Of a stretch of 5,398 nucleotides of DNA, positions 4,810 through 5,398 are shown one piece after another. The stretch covers positions 1 to 5,398 of the forward strand of contig JAJYTX010000237.1 of the NCBI GenBank assembly GCA_021792815.1, read 5' to 3'. How positions within the stretch are numbered: the first letter of the stretch is position 1; each line of letters starts with the position of its first letter. The DNA is from Pseudomonadota bacterium. Lineage in GTDB: Bacteria; Pseudomonadota; Gammaproteobacteria; Steroidobacterales; Steroidobacteraceae. The notes under the pieces are model-generated. The model had not been told where the DNA came from and ran no database searches. It worked only from the letters and a program-made list of their open reading frames with translations. The position numbers were made by a program, and so were the translations under genes.

Positions 4810-5398
4810 ATGAGCATCGACTACGCAGAGAAGATTCCGAACAACGTCAACCTGGCCGGTGACAGGACGCTGCAGCGCGCGCTCGAGCACTGGCAGCCGG
4901 AGTTCCTGAAATGGTGGGGCGAGATGGGACCGGAGGGCTCGGGCCGCTTCGAGGTGTACCTGCGCACCGCCGTGAGCGTGGAACCGAGCGGCTGGGCGCA
5001 TTTCGACTACGTCAGGATGCCGGACTACCGCTGGGGAATCTTCCTCAATCCCGCCGATCCGACCCGGACGATCGGCTTCGGGGACCACAGGGGACAGCCG
5101 GCCTGGCAGGAGGTGCCGGGCGAGTATCGGAGCAATCTGCGCCGCATCATCGTCACCCAGGGCGACACCGAGCCTGCCTCCGTGGAGCAGCAGCGCCATC
5201 TCGGGCTCACCTGTCCCTCGCTGTACGACCTGCGCAATCTGTTTCAGGTGAACGTCGAGGAGGGGCGGCATCTCTGGGCGATGGTCTACCTGCTGCACCG
5301 CTATTTCGGCCGGGATGGGCGCGAGGAGGCCGAAGCGCTCCTCGAGCGCCGCTCCGGCGCCGAGGACAACCCGCGCATTCTCGGCGCCTTCAACGAGA
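4810..5398 (+). CDS. boxB: BoxB, oxygenase subunit of benzoyl-CoA 2,3-epoxidase, N-terminal part (runs off right edge)
   Basis: An open frame from ATG 4810 gives 196 complete codons with no stop before the edge; the family is about 475 residues, so roughly 40% is present. It starts MSIDYAEKIPNNVNLAGDRT and contains LEHWQPEFLKWWGEMGPEGS, HFDYVRMPDYRWGIFL and FGDHRGQPAWQEVPGEYRSN, all characteristic of BoxB. With the reductase BoxA, BoxB uses O2 and NADPH electrons to convert benzoyl-CoA to its 2,3-epoxide at a non-haem diiron centre. Three of the expected ligands are seen: Glu121 in GDTEPASVEQQ, and Glu151 and His154 in VNVEEGRHLWAM (ExxH). They are shifted one residue from the Glu120/Glu150/His153 I recall for the Azoarcus enzyme. 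The second ligand set (Asp, Glu, His near 212-244) falls outside. The ribosome binding site is weak (GAGAA at 4801-4805). It follows boxC by 35 bases and boxA is expected downstream or close by. Confidence 0.95.
   Translation, partial: MSIDYAEKIPNNVNLAGDRTLQRALEHWQPEFLKWWGEMGPEGSGRFEVYLRTAVSVEPSGWAHFDYVRMPDYRWGIFLNPADPTRTIGFGDHRGQPAWQEVPGEYRSNLRRIIVTQGDTEPASVEQQRHLGLTCPSLYDLRNLFQVNVEEGRHLWAMVYLLHRYFGRDGREEAEALLERRSGAEDNPRILGAFNE

Noticed and set aside
4423..5298. 291-codon minus-strand frame across boxC and boxB
   Set aside because: It spans two recognised genes and their gap antisense; the composition looks like a reverse-strand shadow of GC-rich codons.

Overview
The window is a GC-rich chromosomal-type segment holding part of a box cluster. 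This is the aerobic 'hybrid' benzoate pathway, in which benzoate is first activated to benzoyl-CoA, then epoxidised, then the non-aromatic ring is opened by hydrolysis. Strong codon bias to G/C in third positions and the Azoarcus/Burkholderia-type box proteins point to a Proteobacterium, most likely beta- or gammaproteobacterial. The genus cannot be set from this sequence alone.

Layout: two transcription units diverge from about 1747-2125. Leftward (minus strand) lie a small DUF4863/PnbB-like cupin-type protein (1258-1746), an alpha/beta hydrolase (346-1194), and the first 69 codons of benzoate-CoA ligase bclA (1-207, running off the left edge). Rightward (plus strand) lie boxR (2126-3055, an HTH plus shikimate-kinase-like regulator), boxC (3092-4774, 2,3-epoxybenzoyl-CoA dihydrolase) and the first 196 codons of boxB (4810 to the right edge, the diiron oxygenase subunit of benzoyl-CoA 2,3-epoxidase). 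The boxR-boxC and boxC-boxB gaps are about 36 and 35 bases, as expected for one operon. boxA, the reductase partner of BoxB, is not in the window and would be expected nearby.

How the genes work together: BclA makes benzoyl-CoA. BoxB, with electrons from BoxA, makes 2,3-epoxybenzoyl-CoA. BoxC opens the ring, giving 3,4-dehydroadipyl-CoA semialdehyde plus formate. BoxR is expected to repress until benzoyl-CoA is present. The alpha/beta hydrolase and the DUF4863 protein travel with this pathway but have no proven role, and they are the least-described part of the window.

The divergent intergenic region is the main non-coding feature. Its boxR-proximal 105 bases are only about 38% G+C and hold several short palindromes and four same-orientation TGC half-sites, three of them spaced 20 and 10 bp apart. 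I see no tRNA, rRNA, CRISPR array, insertion sequence or attachment site. I did not find a wholly new system. This is a recognisable pathway whose open questions are two accessory genes and its regulatory region.
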